Source of the DNA: Periconia sp. R9002 | Taxonomy: Eukaryota > Ascomycota > Dothideomycetes > Pleosporales > Periconiaceae | DNA length: 64,000 bases | Assembly (NCBI GenBank): GCA_023627715.1 | Contig: JAMAHW010000025.1 | Span: forward strand, 310,001 to 374,000 | Reading direction: 5' to 3' | Shown here: in pieces, positions 45,048-56,864 of the stretch | Layout: the number at the start of each line of letters is the position of its first letter | Position numbering within the stretch: position 1 is the first letter of the stretch | Program-made: the position numbers and the translations under genes | The notes under the pieces: model-generated | Seen by the model: only the letters and a program-made list of their open reading frames with translations | What the model was told of the DNA's origin: nothing | Database searches by the model: none

Positions 45048-45471
45048 TTTCTTTTATACTTTTAGGAAAATTGGGGGAGGGGTTTGGAGGAATCTGGCCT
45101 GGCGAGCCTAAATTGTTGGTGTTTTCAACCTACTTTATATTATGAAGACCCGGGCCTGCGACAATAGCTGATGCTCGCGTTCTAGGCGGCGCACATCTGT
45201 TGAGTATAGAATTTGGTTCCGTGAATTGAAACACGGCTTGGCGATCCGAACAATACTCGCAATCGAGGTAGGTAAGTTAGTAATTGCGCAAATGGAATTG
45301 GGTGAGAGGGAATAGGTAGCTTGGTTGTTGCGCCTCTCACAAAGTAGAGCTTCCCCGGATTACTAAGAGTCTTGGCAAACTTGGGTACGCCTTCCTTTCT
45401 TTTCTTCCCAGCGCTCTGCTCTTCACGAACCACAGTCAAATCGCTACTCCGCACAAAAACCCGTCGTCGCC
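45048..45471. promoter_or_regulatory. Bidirectional promoter of SAP18 and Prp18
   Basis: The start codons of the minus-strand SAP18 and plus-strand Prp18 genes lie 424 bp apart with no gene between, so both promoters must share this stretch. No TATA box is obvious. That the two genes are co-regulated is inference. Confidence 0.6.
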
Positions 45472-46557
45472 ATGGATTTTGCAAAGTTGATGTCCGCCCA
45501 TATAAAAAAGGGCAAAGAAGCCGCTCCACCATCCAGCTCCAGCGACAAAAAATACCTCAAGCGTAGCGAACTTGAAGCCCAACGGCAAGCTGCTTACCGA
45601 GCCGAGCAAGAAGCCGCCGAGCGTGCGAAAGAAGAGCGATTAGCGAAGAAACGGAAAGCAGAGGAGGAAGAGGCAGCCAAAGAGGAGGAGCGGCGGGAGA
45701 AGCGCCAGCGATTAGCTGAGGAGACGAGGCGGCGGAGAGAGGAAGAGGAAGAGGCAGAAGAGAGACGGCGCCGCAAACGTTTGGGTCTACCGGACCTGCC
45801 TCCTAAGAACAAGGACAGTGAGGGAGATGGCACTCCGGTGCCAGAGGGTGAAGACATGGCAGAGGAAGAGCTTTTCGCCAAGTTGAGAGCGCTCAACGAG
45901 CCTGCCGTGCTGTTCGGTGAGACACACAGACAACGATTGAAGCGATATAAGAAGCGCATAGGAGCCGACAATCTCAAAGCGATGATGACGGACGGACCAA
46001 TACCCACTACATTACAACTTGTGCCCGAGAAAGACATGAAGATCGGCGCAAAAGTACCTAAGGACAAGGAGGGTCGAGAGTTTCTATTCCGACAGCTGGC
46101 GAGTTACTTCACCATGGTGCTCAAGGAATGGGGCGCCACACTGGCCCGCCGTGACCCCGAGGTCAAAGCTTCCTACCAGGGCAAACAAGCACACGCCGCA
46201 ATGCTGCAAGCTCTCGACAACATGCGCCCGCTTTTCAAAAAGCTTGAGAAGTTTGACCTTGCGGACAGCATTTTGGAGCCCGTAGTGGAAATTGTGCACG
46301 CGGCGCAGGAACGCAGATATGTACACGCCAACGACGGCTACCTGAAACTGAGCATAGGAAAAGCGGCGTGGCCGATCGGTGTGACCATGGTTGGCATTCA
46401 CGAGCGTAGTGCGCGCGAGAAGCTACACGAGAGTGAGGGTGCGGCGCATATAATGAGTGACGAGAGTACGAGAAAGTGGTTACAGAGCATCAAGCGGTGT
46501 CTGAGTTTTGCGCAGACAAGATGGCCTCCGACGGATCAGCTTCAGCTGATGGGCTAG
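45472..46557 (+). CDS. PRP18: Pre-mRNA splicing factor Prp18
   Basis: Single exon, 361 aa, ATG 45472 (MDFAKLMSAHIKKGKE). Residues 30-105 are a highly charged Lys/Arg/Glu coiled-coil-like region. The splicing-factor motif LRALNEPAVLFGETHRQRLKRYK matches the PRP4/PRP18-type segment that contacts U4/U6 or U5 partners. The C-terminal Prp18 domain (about 200-361) is all-helical and includes LASYFTMVLKEWG, MRPLFKKLEKFDLADSIL and NDGYLKLSIGKAAWPIGVTMVGIHERSAREKL, the conserved loop needed for the second splicing step. It acts with Slu7 in the U5 context to stabilise exon-intron positioning. Confidence 0.97.
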   Translation: MDFAKLMSAHIKKGKEAAPPSSSSDKKYLKRSELEAQRQAAYRAEQEAAERAKEERLAKKRKAEEEEAAKEEERREKRQRLAEETRRRREEEEEAEERRRRKRLGLPDLPPKNKDSEGDGTPVPEGEDMAEEELFAKLRALNEPAVLFGETHRQRLKRYKKRIGADNLKAMMTDGPIPTTLQLVPEKDMKIGAKVPKDKEGREFLFRQLASYFTMVLKEWGATLARRDPEVKASYQGKQAHAAMLQALDNMRPLFKKLEKFDLADSILEPVVEIVHAAQERRYVHANDGYLKLSIGKAAWPIGVTMVGIHERSAREKLHESEGAAHIMSDESTRKWLQSIKRCLSFAQTRWPPTDQLQLMG

Positions 46558-47277
46558 ATCCACGGATGTTCATATATAGAGATAATAGGAAAGGAATGAT
46601 ACCCAACGCTTGACCATGTATCGCAGTAGTCCACTGGGAGGCATTATCGAGGGTGGTGTGATTCTAACACTAATTCAAATGTCTATGGATAGGAACTGAA
46701 CGCCGATCAAGGGCTTTTCCTTGGTAGGTAAGTGAGGGCAATCGCGGGTCATGGCTGGTTATCAACTGGAGGAGCGTATCTAGGTATATTAAGACCAGGA
46801 GCAAACGCAAAGTAAACACAGTGAAGTCATGTTACTAGGTCTTTAAGTACATACCTAGGTACCATTGAGGTGTGCAGGTAACACTGAACATAACCACGCT
46901 CTCGAAAGCTTGCTATACTTTGAAATTTGGGTATTAGGGTTGGAACATTGACATCCCCATATATCCAAATAAGTACCTACATAGAATGCATGTGTAAATG
47001 TATACGGCGCGGTGAACTTGACGCGGGGTATAGGCGCTACGGCGCGCATTCACGTGCGGGGCACTTTCTACTTCAACTTCTACACTTCGAAAATATTTTC
47101 AGTGACATCAAAACGACGACCGGCTTCATTCCATCGCCATTTAAAAGTTCCAGTCCCTCTCAGCCTGCTGTCAGAAACACTCATCATTGCCTCTCTTGCC
47201 CCGAAGGACTCAATTGTTGGAGCTACATATAGAGTCATCGACTAGTTGATCGTTGATTGGCGTCAAAAAGGAAGGCG
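46558..47277. other. Intergenic region before DML1
   Basis: About 720 bp between two plus-strand genes: Prp18 3' flank and DML1 promoter. An open frame at 46927-47232 has no support. No repeat seen. Confidence 0.45.
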
Positions 47278-49204
47278 ATGCACGAAATTGTAACACTGCA
47301 GTTCGGAAGTCAGAGTAATTATCTGGGGACACATTTCTGGAATACGCAGGTAGGTTCCAGGAGCACTTGTTCCTTGAATGAAGACATCGGTTTCATTATG
47401 TGTCCTAACTTTGGACCAGGAATCATACTTCACATACCCGCCCGAGCCGGAGTCACCTGTCAATCATGACATTCTCTTCAGACAAGGCATTGCTCCGGAC
47501 GGGTCGGATACATTCACACCAAGAGCGCTGATCTATGATCTCAAAGGCGCCTTCGGGAGCATGAAAAAGGTCAGTGCTCTTTATGAGCGCGAAGACGAAG
47601 TAAACGTGGATAGGTCACATGTGTGGCCTTCGAAGCCCATCGTCCAACGTCTGGCTCCTATTCAGCAATCATCGTACCAGGTACATCTTGACGCTGGCTT
47701 GGAGCCGCCGCCACTAGATGCGTCGACCGTCCGCTACTGGTCAGATTACTCGCGGCTGTTTTACCATCCAAAATCGCTAGTCCAGCTGTCCGAATTTGAC
47801 GTCAACGACAAACTCATGCCCTTTGAGAAGTGGGAGGTGGGCATGGAACTGTTCGAGAAGCTGGAGAGAGAAGATGACCTTGTTGATCGTGACCTGAGGC
47901 CTTTCATGGAAGAATGTGATGGAGTCCAAGGCATTCAAACATTCACCGGCGTGGACGACGCATGGGGAGGATGGGCGAGCGGGTGGACAGAGCGGTTAAG
48001 GGATGAGTACGGCAAACTGAGTATTTGGACTTGGGGTATAGGGGACCAAGGGGGGAACACGTCCGTACCAAGAGTATGTGTACCGTACTTCGTAGAACAT
48101 CCGGGATGTCGACAACTGACATTCAACAGGAAAAGAGGTTGCAGCAGATCGAAAACGCTTCACGGTCACTGCAAGCCCTCGCTGAGCACTCATCCGTCTA
48201 TGTTCCCATAACGAATGTTCCGAAAAATTTGCCCTCATATCTCTCCATGGATCCAAACTCATCATGGTATATTGGGGCACTTCAATGCGTTGGGCTAGAG
48301 AGTATGACGATGCCGTCGCGACTCAGAACTTCAAACGATCGCCAAGCTACGCTTCAAGATCTCGAAGACACGTTCAACAGCACTGGAAAGCGACGGATAG
48401 CGAAACTCTCAATGAGCGTCGCAGATCCAGAAGTTTTGTCGCAGGCAACCTCTAGCGACATTGAACGCGCCGAGAAAGCTGGGTCGACCGGCTCGCGTCG
48501 GGCAAGTAACGGGGATGAAGATGCGCTGAGCGAGTACGACATCGATATGTTTACCAAAGAATACCGCATTGGAGTGGCAAAATCCGGAAAAAAAGAGCAT
48601 GTATTTGGATGCACCGAAGCATCACGAGGCGAGTGGAATTTGGCCGATGGTCGAGACCCTCACGACCGGTTTGGCGATGGTCCAGCAATCCAAAGGTACG
48701 TTACATCTGGGCCTTGCCCAAATCACACCATTGTGAAGATCGTTTGTCCATCAAAGTTGCGCCCAACAAATGGATTGTATGAAGCATAACCGGCTTTTAC
48801 TAGCGTGGCGTGCTATTGCCAGCGTGTTGCGCAGGGCTGCCAGAGACCTAGCCTCATCTGGGGTTGCAAGGCTGCAGCAAACTATTGAAACACATGCGAG
48901 AATGCATCACTAAATCTATTTTTTGCGCAGATTCTCTACGAGGCTGTTGTTCCCGCTCCTCGACAGTTTCCCCTCTTCTGCATTCGATTTTGGGGCGCAA
49001 CCCCGAGACAAGCTCGCAGTTCACACAGGACTTTCGACAAGCACAGCAGTTGCTGATCAGGTGAGAACAATAGAGCAGATCGTACGCCGCATGCACATGG
49101 TGAGCATTGATGAAAGAGAAGCACTCTGCAATGGGTTGCAGACAATCGCTGAAGAATACGACGAAGGGTGGGATAGTGGTAGTGACAGTGACGAGGATGA
49201 CTGA
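47278..49204 (+). CDS. DML1: DML1/Misato homolog (tubulin-like mitochondrial segregation protein)
   Basis: Four exons (47278-47349, 47420-48073, 48130-48695, 48931-49204) give 521 aa. The Misato segment II start is clear: HEIVTLQFGSQSNYLGTHFWNTQ, then ESYFTYPP, then the tubulin-like part (PRALIYDLKGAFGSM, FEVGM-like helix). Exon 3 contains the NVPKNLPSYLSMDPNSSWY segment, and exon 4 ends with an acidic tail. DML1 is needed for mitochondrial DNA inheritance and morphology in yeast. The third intron (235 bp) is long for this genome; it holds an open, protein-like stretch around 48806-48900 that could be an extra exon, so the 3' part of the model is less certain. Confidence 0.88.
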
Positions 49205-52168
49205 TGATCGACTGAGCCTGGGAGGAATTTGTCGTCTCTGTCCGGTCCTCAACTTCTTCAAAAAGAGTTTGCTTCCGACATACTCCATTCCATATTCCCT
49301 GCGACATTGAGTAATATAACAACGGTGCTATCAAAGAGAGCGGCTGGGGAAACTACCTGTCATCACGCTATTCGCACGTATCTTTGATCCTTGCCCGGCC
49401 AACCTGCAGTTTGTCTATCGATAAACAGCTGTTACGATATGACTAGCACCGATTCAGGCTTTCCAATACTTCCGAGACGGCATCATCAGGCGTCCTCCCA
49501 TGTATGTCTTCCACCAGTTACTTCGTTTTTCCTTTTGTCGCCCAATAAGCAAGTCTTCGAGTGGACCGAGCAAATCGTCTACCGAGAAAAGCAATTTGTA
49601 GCCATGCGCTATGTAGCTCAGGCATGGCAGCAGCGGAGTTGGTGATCAGGGAGGATAGAACCGAGGTTTCCAAGCTCCTCAACGCTCTTCGTCTCCCCAT
49701 TGACGGCAGTAGCTCGTTTGGCTCGCGTGCTAGCCTTGCTTACACCAAGCATGGATGACAGCAGACCGGTTTGTTTGCTGATCTGTTAATTAACAGCTTA
49801 ATGCAGCCAGCAAAAGTTTATGCTGGCTTCACACGGTTGCCTCGCAGGAAGATCCCTTCAACTTGCAGTAGCTAGCCGTCAGCGCATGCTCAGTCAGACG
49901 TAAACGTGATGCCGGATTGGACGGGTAATCGGTCAGAAATCAGCTCTCCACCTTTTTCAAGGGCAGCCGCTGCGGCTGCAGGAACATGAGCTCAATGTCT
50001 CGTGCTAATCTCATCTATCAAGATTTCGAATCTTTAGGAGTTGTGTGTGAATTTTGTGTGGGGTATTTCCTAGGCAACATTGGATTTGCGAGGAAGAAGA
50101 ATATGTACAAATTCTACACAATTGTGATATCATGCCCAACGTGGGGAAATGCAAGCGAGGGGTACCGAAAGGAAACGTACCAGCCTCTCAGAATTACCCC
50201 GGCCCCGTCCAACGTATCGCGCCACATGCATGCGTTTCGATAAAACGCCCTGCAAGCCGAGTAAAGATCATCTTGGCAAGGAACCAACCGGAGTGATTTC
50301 TGGAAGCCTACGCTACAACATCGTTACTCACCCCCGCCGTTACGACAGCAACGAGCCTTTCCCGTGGATGATGGCTCACTCGACATGCTCAAGGCGGCAG
50401 AGCTCTTCCCACAATTTTTCCCGGCGCAACGTGGGCGGCCTAGGACTCAGGTACAGAGAAGACGTGTGGATGCCCACGGCCCCAGGAATGGCAGCTGGCA
50501 ACACAGCTGGTGACGATCTACACAATTAGGCCATCAAGAGTAACAACTACGAATCAGTTATATAAAGATCGTCTTGATCACCGGTCGGACTGGCACTGTG
50601 CTATCGAGTTGCACGATATTTCCACCTTATACATTTTATGTAACCTCTGAATAGGGTAATTGTATAGCTTGCCAACACACTCCCCGGCGTATTGAAAGCG
50701 GCTTTCGCTTACTGAACGATGTGGGCCGACCGGTAGTGCCAAAAGGTCGCACCATGGTTCGCGAAAAGGCTCGCGGTACATGTACATGACAGAAATACGG
50801 CGACGGAAATGCAGGCGCTCAAAAGTGTCGACGTCGTCGACTTCTTTTGGCAGTGACAACCATTTCGAAGAACCCTTTCTATGTGATTTCTCGAAACCTC
50901 ATCTTCGGAATGTTTGTTTTTCCGTGCTGCAACAGACGAAGAAGAAAAAACTCCGCAAGTAATTTTCCAAGAGATAAGGAGATGATTTTTGCCCGTCTAC
51001 GTACAAAACTGGCACAGAAGAAGCTTAGGTGATGTGACACTCAAGAGCTAGCTACGTAAACTAGGAAGCTTGACGTGCGGGGTGAACAGTACGGCACGAG
51101 CTACGCCGTCTGACTGTCTGAGTTGAGAAGGTCACATACGATTGACCCAGGACGGTGCCCACTGGGGCCGCTTTGACATCATTCTCACACATGCTTCAGC
51201 TAAAGATGAGCCAATGCTGTGCGGAGAAAGAAAGAAGGCACGGAACACCAACCTCTTCTATCAACTGAACGATGAACAAGTCGTGGTACACCGAGGGCCG
51301 GCCCCGTGCGACCGAAAGCGCGCCTCTCATCCCATCCTTGTCAAGGTATAGCTTACATCCTAGAACTCCTCATGCAGCCCCCAGAGGGTAAACAACGAAT
51401 GGCCGAAATACCCGACTCTTACTTTGACGTCCATTCAACCAGGGTTCGCTGATGGGAACCAATTACAAGCTTTTCACGTTCGGCTCAAATATCGAATTTC
51501 TCCTCTTTTGGACCAACATTCTTACACTGTAGTAGGGCCCCTACTCTGGTCGAAAGATCCACTCACCCACTGAACAAAAGCTAGATGGCTCTTAACCCAT
51601 GCTTTTATGCTCTCGTCAGACGACAAATCCCGCCATTGGTACCCCGCTGATACGGAGCAAGGGCGAAAATCGACGTCAAATGCCTCTTCAAGCTTCTCTT
51701 GGCATATGCAACGATGCCGTTGTTCACGGCAGGTTTTGTGTGATGGGGCTGGAGATGGCATGGATTTGGATTGGACATGGATGGGGTTGGGTATCCTAGA
51801 TGGCTGGGTCACTGATCTTCTGTCTGGTAGCCTCCCCCTCCTCGTACTCTACTTAGTCCTACCCAAGCTTGGGACTGTTTATAGTCACTGACGTCGCCTG
51901 CTTTTGCTTTCCCCTTCTTGAGCCTCACCCCTCGTCTATTGATTTGCGTCTGAGAGCCCATTTTCAATACAACCGCCTCCCGCACGGTCTTGCAACTCGC
52001 TCGCTACGGTTGCCGCTGGGACTTGACCTTCGCTTTTGCGATCTGCTTGTACATAAACAATCCGCGCCCCTTCTCGCTGCTGCTTGCTTCCGTCAAGCCA
52101 GTCGTTTGTATCGCAACTTCAGTCACAGTCAACTATCCTGACAGGAATCGATACGCCATCCGTCCAAG
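49205..52168. other. 3 kb stretch without a recognisable gene
   Basis: No domain in any frame. Around 49441-49758 there is weak exon-like material: an ATG-led block with a GTATGT donor at about 49503, and later open codons ending at 49758, but no single splice chain fits. Frames at 49986-50243 and 51607-51891 have no support. The final few hundred bases, C/T-rich, are the promoter and 5' leader of the cell-wall protein gene. Confidence 0.45.
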
Positions 52169-54905
52169 ATGAAGGCTACACTTTCGTTCCTCGCTCTCGC
52201 GGGCGCGGTTTCCGCCAATGGCTATTCCCCCATTTACACGCCGCCTGTGTACTCATCTGTTCCGGAGAAGGTATGTCTCGTCAAATCAGCAATATGCTGC
52301 CCCCAGCACGATGAATATATCGACCATGTGACTAACTCCTCTTCATCAGCCCTCTAAGCCTGTGTATACACCTTCTTCGGTGTACACTCCTCCCGTGTAT
52401 ACCCCCATTCCCTCTTCATCCAAGTACACACCTCCTGCATACACTCCGGTTCCTCCCTCTTCTTCGAAGTATACGCCTCCCCCATACACGCCTGTTCCTC
52501 CTCCTTCATCGGTGTACACCCCTGTTCCTCCCTCTTCAAAGTACACTCCTCCCCCGTACACGCCTATCCCTCCCCCTTCGTCGGCGTACACTCCGGTTCC
52601 CCCTTCTTCAAAGTATACGCCTCCTCCGTATACGCCAATTCCTCCTCCTTCTTCGAAGTATACTCCTGTCCCTCCTCCTTCGTCGTACACCCCCAAGCCA
52701 CCGCCAACTTACACGCCCATTCCTCCCTCGTCCACGGGATACACCCCCGTCCCGCCTCCAACTTATACTCCCATCCCTGTATGTATCAAACTCAGTCTAA
52801 TCAGCTACCTTTGTTGTTTGCTTACTCCTCGCTCGTACAGCCTAAGAATACGACAATTTACACTCCCCACCCACCAACACCACCGAGTTACACTCCTGTT
52901 CCACCTCCAACGTACACTCCCAAGCCCCCACCATCGTACACTCCAGTCCCCCCTCCATCTTACACTCCAGTTCCCCCGCCGTCTTACACCCCGGTACCTC
53001 CTCCATCTTACACTCCTGTGGTTCCGGTAAGTTTGCAACATTTCAATTACAATTTCTCAACCTTTTCCTTCTTATTCATTTATTTCCTTAGCCCTCGTCG
53101 AAGGCGACGACTCCGATTTCGGTGCCTTCTACTTCCTCTGTTCCTATTATACCGGTATGTTTTCTTAACTATGGGCTCCTTTCATGGGAGATCCCCCTTC
53201 CAGTCTATTTCCTTTTTCATTTTCTCTTTCTCATATCTCCTAGCCGACTCCGGTTTTTCAAAACTCCACCACTACTATTTCTAAAACATTTACTATTTCA
53301 TCCGCTTCCTCTATAATCTCCTCTCCTATTTCTCCTTCTCCTCCAGTGGTGACCTACGGGACCGCTAAGACGGTATGTCACCCACCCTTTATTGTAATTT
53401 CGTCATTTCTTATTTTTCTTAACTTTTTCTTCACAGCCGCCCACCGACACGGTGATTACGGTTCAGACCAAGAGCACGGTCAGGAGCGTTGTGACTATCT
53501 CCTTTTCTTCTCCTACTGTTCCTATCATTCCGGAATTCCCTTCTTCGCGGAGTGTACCACCTGCGATTTATTCTCCTAAGCCGCCGGTTCCGGAGCGACC
53601 TTCTTCTATTCCTACCCTTCCTGCGGGCCCGTCCTCTATTCCCAAGTCTCCCGGGGTTCCCTATTCCATCCCCATCATCCCCATCATCCCTACAGAGGTT
53701 CCCCCTATTAAAGCTTCTCCTCCAGCTCCCTCTCCTCCCGTTCTCTCATCTCCTACACCTGCCCTTCCTATCTTCAAACCACCGTACAAGCCTTCATACA
53801 GCCCTGTCATTCCTTCACCCCCCGTTCCCACTCCCCAGATCCCTAACATCCCTAAACCTGGCCTTCCTGTCCTGAAGCCATCACCCCAGGCTCCATATAG
53901 CCCTATTGTCCTCTCACCTTCCGCTCCCGCTCCCAACATCCCACAAATTCCTTCAGAACTTCCGTCCCCGGGACAACCCCCCGTTATTCCTTCACCTAAC
54001 ACTCTTATCCCGTCACCTTCCGCGCCTGCTTCTCCCCAGATTCCCCAAGTCCCTACACAAATCCCCACCCCGGGTGTGCTCCCTCCTATCCCTTCGCCTA
54101 AAGCATCCTCCATTATCCCTCCACCTGGAGCTTACTCTCCAATCCCTTCTCCGCCTGCCATTTCTCCGTCTACCCCTCTGGTCCCCGCAGGAGCACAAGC
54201 AACATCATGTCCTTACGTTTGCAAAGTCTACGTCCAAACTCCGGGTCCATCTCCTACTACTAAATCTCCTTCTCCGGCTCAATCAGTATGTCAACATTGC
54301 CCCGCGGCTGCATGTATAATCTCTTTCCTTGTTCTCTTTCTTTCCAATTTTCATACATTTCCTTTAAATTTTCCTTCTCCTACATTTTCTTTAAATCTTC
54401 CTTCTCCTACATTTCCTTAATTCTTACCTCTCCTTGAGACGACCAAAAAGCGAAACCCTCAAACTAACTCCACTCCTAGCCCTACGTGAACACCACCTGT
54501 CCCCCAGAAGGAATCACAGTGACCTACACCACCATCACGGCTTCCCAGTCTACCATCATCACCTCCACCATCAAGTACACCCCCGTCCCACTCCCTACTC
54601 CCGTGGTCCCGCCTACCTACCCCAGCGGTTCGCCCGTGCCTCCTGGTGCTCCCGCTCCCTCTAAACCCGGCGTACCCCCTACTCCTCCCGCCCCCTCAGC
54701 ACCTGGAGCGCCCCCCGCTCCTCCTGCTGTTCCTGCGCCTTCTGCACCTGGCGCTCCCTCGCCTTCTACACCAGGTGCACCACCCAGCCCTCCTGCAAGC
54801 TCTACGCCTGTCGTGCCTCAATTCCCTGGCGCTGCTGCGAACGTGCACGCTAAGGTGATGGCCGTGGTCGTCGGTGTCGTCGGTGCTGTGGCTATGGCTC
54901 TGTAA
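52169..54905 (+). CDS. GPI-anchored, Pro/Tyr-rich (extensin-like) cell-wall protein
   Basis: Seven exons (52169-52270, 52350-52778, 52841-53026, 53092-53154, 53244-53372, 53437-54285, 54480-54905) give 727 aa. Every intron is phase 0, so every exon is a multiple of three. Exon 1 is a signal peptide (MKATLSFLALAGAVSANG). Exons 2-3 are tandem YTPxPPP-type modules; exon 6 is a longer Pro/Ser/Ile-rich stretch with one Cys pair (CPYVCKVYV); exon 7 has VTYTTITASQSTIITSTIKYTP, then a PGAPP-rich stalk and a hydrophobic GPI-attachment tail (AKVMAVVVGVVGAVAMAL) after a small-residue omega site near GAAAN. Likely a covalently anchored wall or surface protein; Tyr-Pro repeats could be cross-linked as in extensins (inference). 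Confidence 0.82.
52350..53026 (+). repeat. Tandem YTP/Pro-rich coding repeats
   Basis: Within exons 2 and 3 of the cell-wall gene, units of 8-17 codons recur around YTPVPP, YTPIPP and SSKYTPPP. Units differ by synonymous changes and by insertion of SS/SSK. Such arrays expand and contract by slippage, so copy number probably varies among strains. The antisense strand gives a spurious long open frame. Confidence 0.8.
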
Positions 54906-56045
54906 AGCAACACATCCAGTCGTCCAAGTCTGAAGATACAGGAAAATTGCGGAGGAATATAATGACGGTAATCGTCAACTTAATTCGGTCCTTTTATTAA
55001 ACGATTTGACGAAAAATGGGTATTGTGATTTGTGAAGGAGATGCTTTTTTGTTTTTGACGACCTTCTACGATGTGGGGAAATTTTTTTGGACTTATTGGT
55101 TTGGAGCGCATGGATATGGTACCACTCATTTAGACGGACAGGTTATTAATCACTATCATTATGAGAAAGATGGATGGAAAGGTTGTCTGAAAAGAAGTAG
55201 GATAATGTAAAATTTAATTCTTGAGATTAATTGCTTTGCGTTGAATGTCTGAGCTGTGCTTAGTTGTTGACGTGTGTTAGTGTGTTAGTGTGTTCACTAG
55301 AGAATGTCTGGTGCATGGTGATGCGATTGCGGTTATCCACTGGGCTGGCATGGGGAGTGCGTGCCTACACAGCTGGAAGTCGATAGAGAATAAATGAGAA
55401 AGGTGGAAGCGCAGTCGTGTTTATTTCGTGCCATCGTTCAAGTGAGTTGATAATGCATGCTGTTCTATTGGTATCAATGATATGTATTCTATCTCGATCG
55501 TCTCCACGCTGTTGGGACAAGGCTCTCGCGGACGCAAAAATTGTTTATTAGCAACAAGCAAAGCCTCTTTAATTTACCGCTTTTTGGGGGAATTTGGACA
55601 GCATAGCTTTCTTGTTGTTATTCAAAACGAAACCTTTGGGCCGAAATGTTATTGTTGGTGTTGAACTTTCGTTAGCACAGAAGTAAGTCTATCATCAGGA
55701 ATCTGTTTTCATTAAAAAATACGTAATAAACTTATTGCTAAAATGTGGTGTCCATTGCCGTGGTAGTTGCGTTCTTTTCATCAATAATTGGTTTTGAACA
55801 GAGGTTGCTGACGAATGGTAGCGATTCGCTCTTGTCCATCGTTACCGGTTGTCGTTAAAAATCAATTTTATCTCACGAGAGGAGGTATATCAACCCACCC
55901 CTTTCCTCCTGTAATTTCACACTCACACAGTCTCTTCAAGTTCCCCGATCCAATACTTCTACTTTCAACTCACTACACAGACGGGCCCACCACACCTCTC
56001 GATACTCTCTACACCATCCAAAAACAGACAACGAAGACTACCAAA
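54906..56045. other. Intergenic region
   Basis: About 1.1 kb, AT-rich near 54960-55220. It holds the 3' flank of the cell-wall gene and the promoter of the small membrane-protein gene. The short frame at 55016-55210 has no support. A TGTGTTAG repeat lies near 55272-55294. Confidence 0.45.
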
Positions 56046-56590
56046 ATGTTCGGCAGAAGAGCATACCAAGCACAGGAGACTCTCTGGAACACACCTACAA
56101 TGTCTTTGGAGGAAAAGCAAAACCCCGCAACTGAACAAACGCCACTTCTGGAGCAGCGGTCTGAAACCACTCCGGCTCCAGGCTCCCCCTTCGCGAGAAT
56201 GAGTAGTCACGGGGCTGCCATGACCCACGCACATACAGAAGAAAGCCCATTATCTTGGGCTGAGGTAATGTAAGTCATCCCCAACCCTTGATTTCCCTCT
56301 ATTCGCTTCACTGATATTGCACTGTCGTTACCCGTGACACATTTTACTAAGTCGCTAACTCAACTTTCAGGTACCGATTTGAGTACGACGAACCCGTCAA
56401 CTCACGCGTGTTCATGGAAGACGGAGATCCTGAACTTGGGGTTATCGATGAAGGAGAAGAGGAGGGCGGCAGAGGATCAGGATTTTGGTCCTCTTTTGCA
56501 GTTTGGATGATTGTGGCACTCGTGGTCGTCATGCTTTTCTGCTGGCTTCTCTGGCTGGCATTGCGAATGGAGAGAAAAGGGCATTCGTGA
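56046..56590 (+). CDS. Small single-pass membrane protein of unknown function
   Basis: Exons 56046-56269 and 56371-56590 give 147 aa; the 101-bp intron is GTAAGT...TCAG and the join keeps frame. The first 75 residues are polar with TPLLEQ, a di-leucine-like sorting motif preceded by acidic residues. An acidic stretch (DEGEEEGG) precedes one strong membrane helix near the C-terminus (about residues 117-140, FAVWMIVALVVVMLFCWLLWLAL), then a basic tail (RMERKGHS). The layout fits a tail-anchored or type II endomembrane protein. No family recognised. Confidence 0.7.
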
Positions 56591-56864
56591 AGAGATTTCC
56601 ATATTCTGTGTATTTGAGCGTAAGGGCAATGTTTTATTTTCTAGCATGAGTTCAAGCATTTGAACATATAGATATCCCAACTAGGCATAGTGACACACAC
56701 CCATGAACAAATCCATGTACGTCATTCGGACATGGCACGCTGCCCCTCTCTACACCAAAAAATGCAAACATCACTGTGTAAACACACTTGTTAAAGAGTG
56801 TCATCATCGCGCGAACAGTCAACTAATTTTTAACCATCTTCAATGCCCCCCTGAACGACTCGAA

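Noticed and set aside
49441..49758. Possible spliced small gene
   Set aside because: Several exon chains are possible but each needs a very short intron or a change of frame; no domain or conserved motif supports any of them.
52346..52696. Minus-strand frame of GGVY/EEGG repeats
   Set aside because: It is the antisense of the YTP-rich repeats in the cell-wall gene, whose signal peptide, introns and GPI tail support the plus strand.
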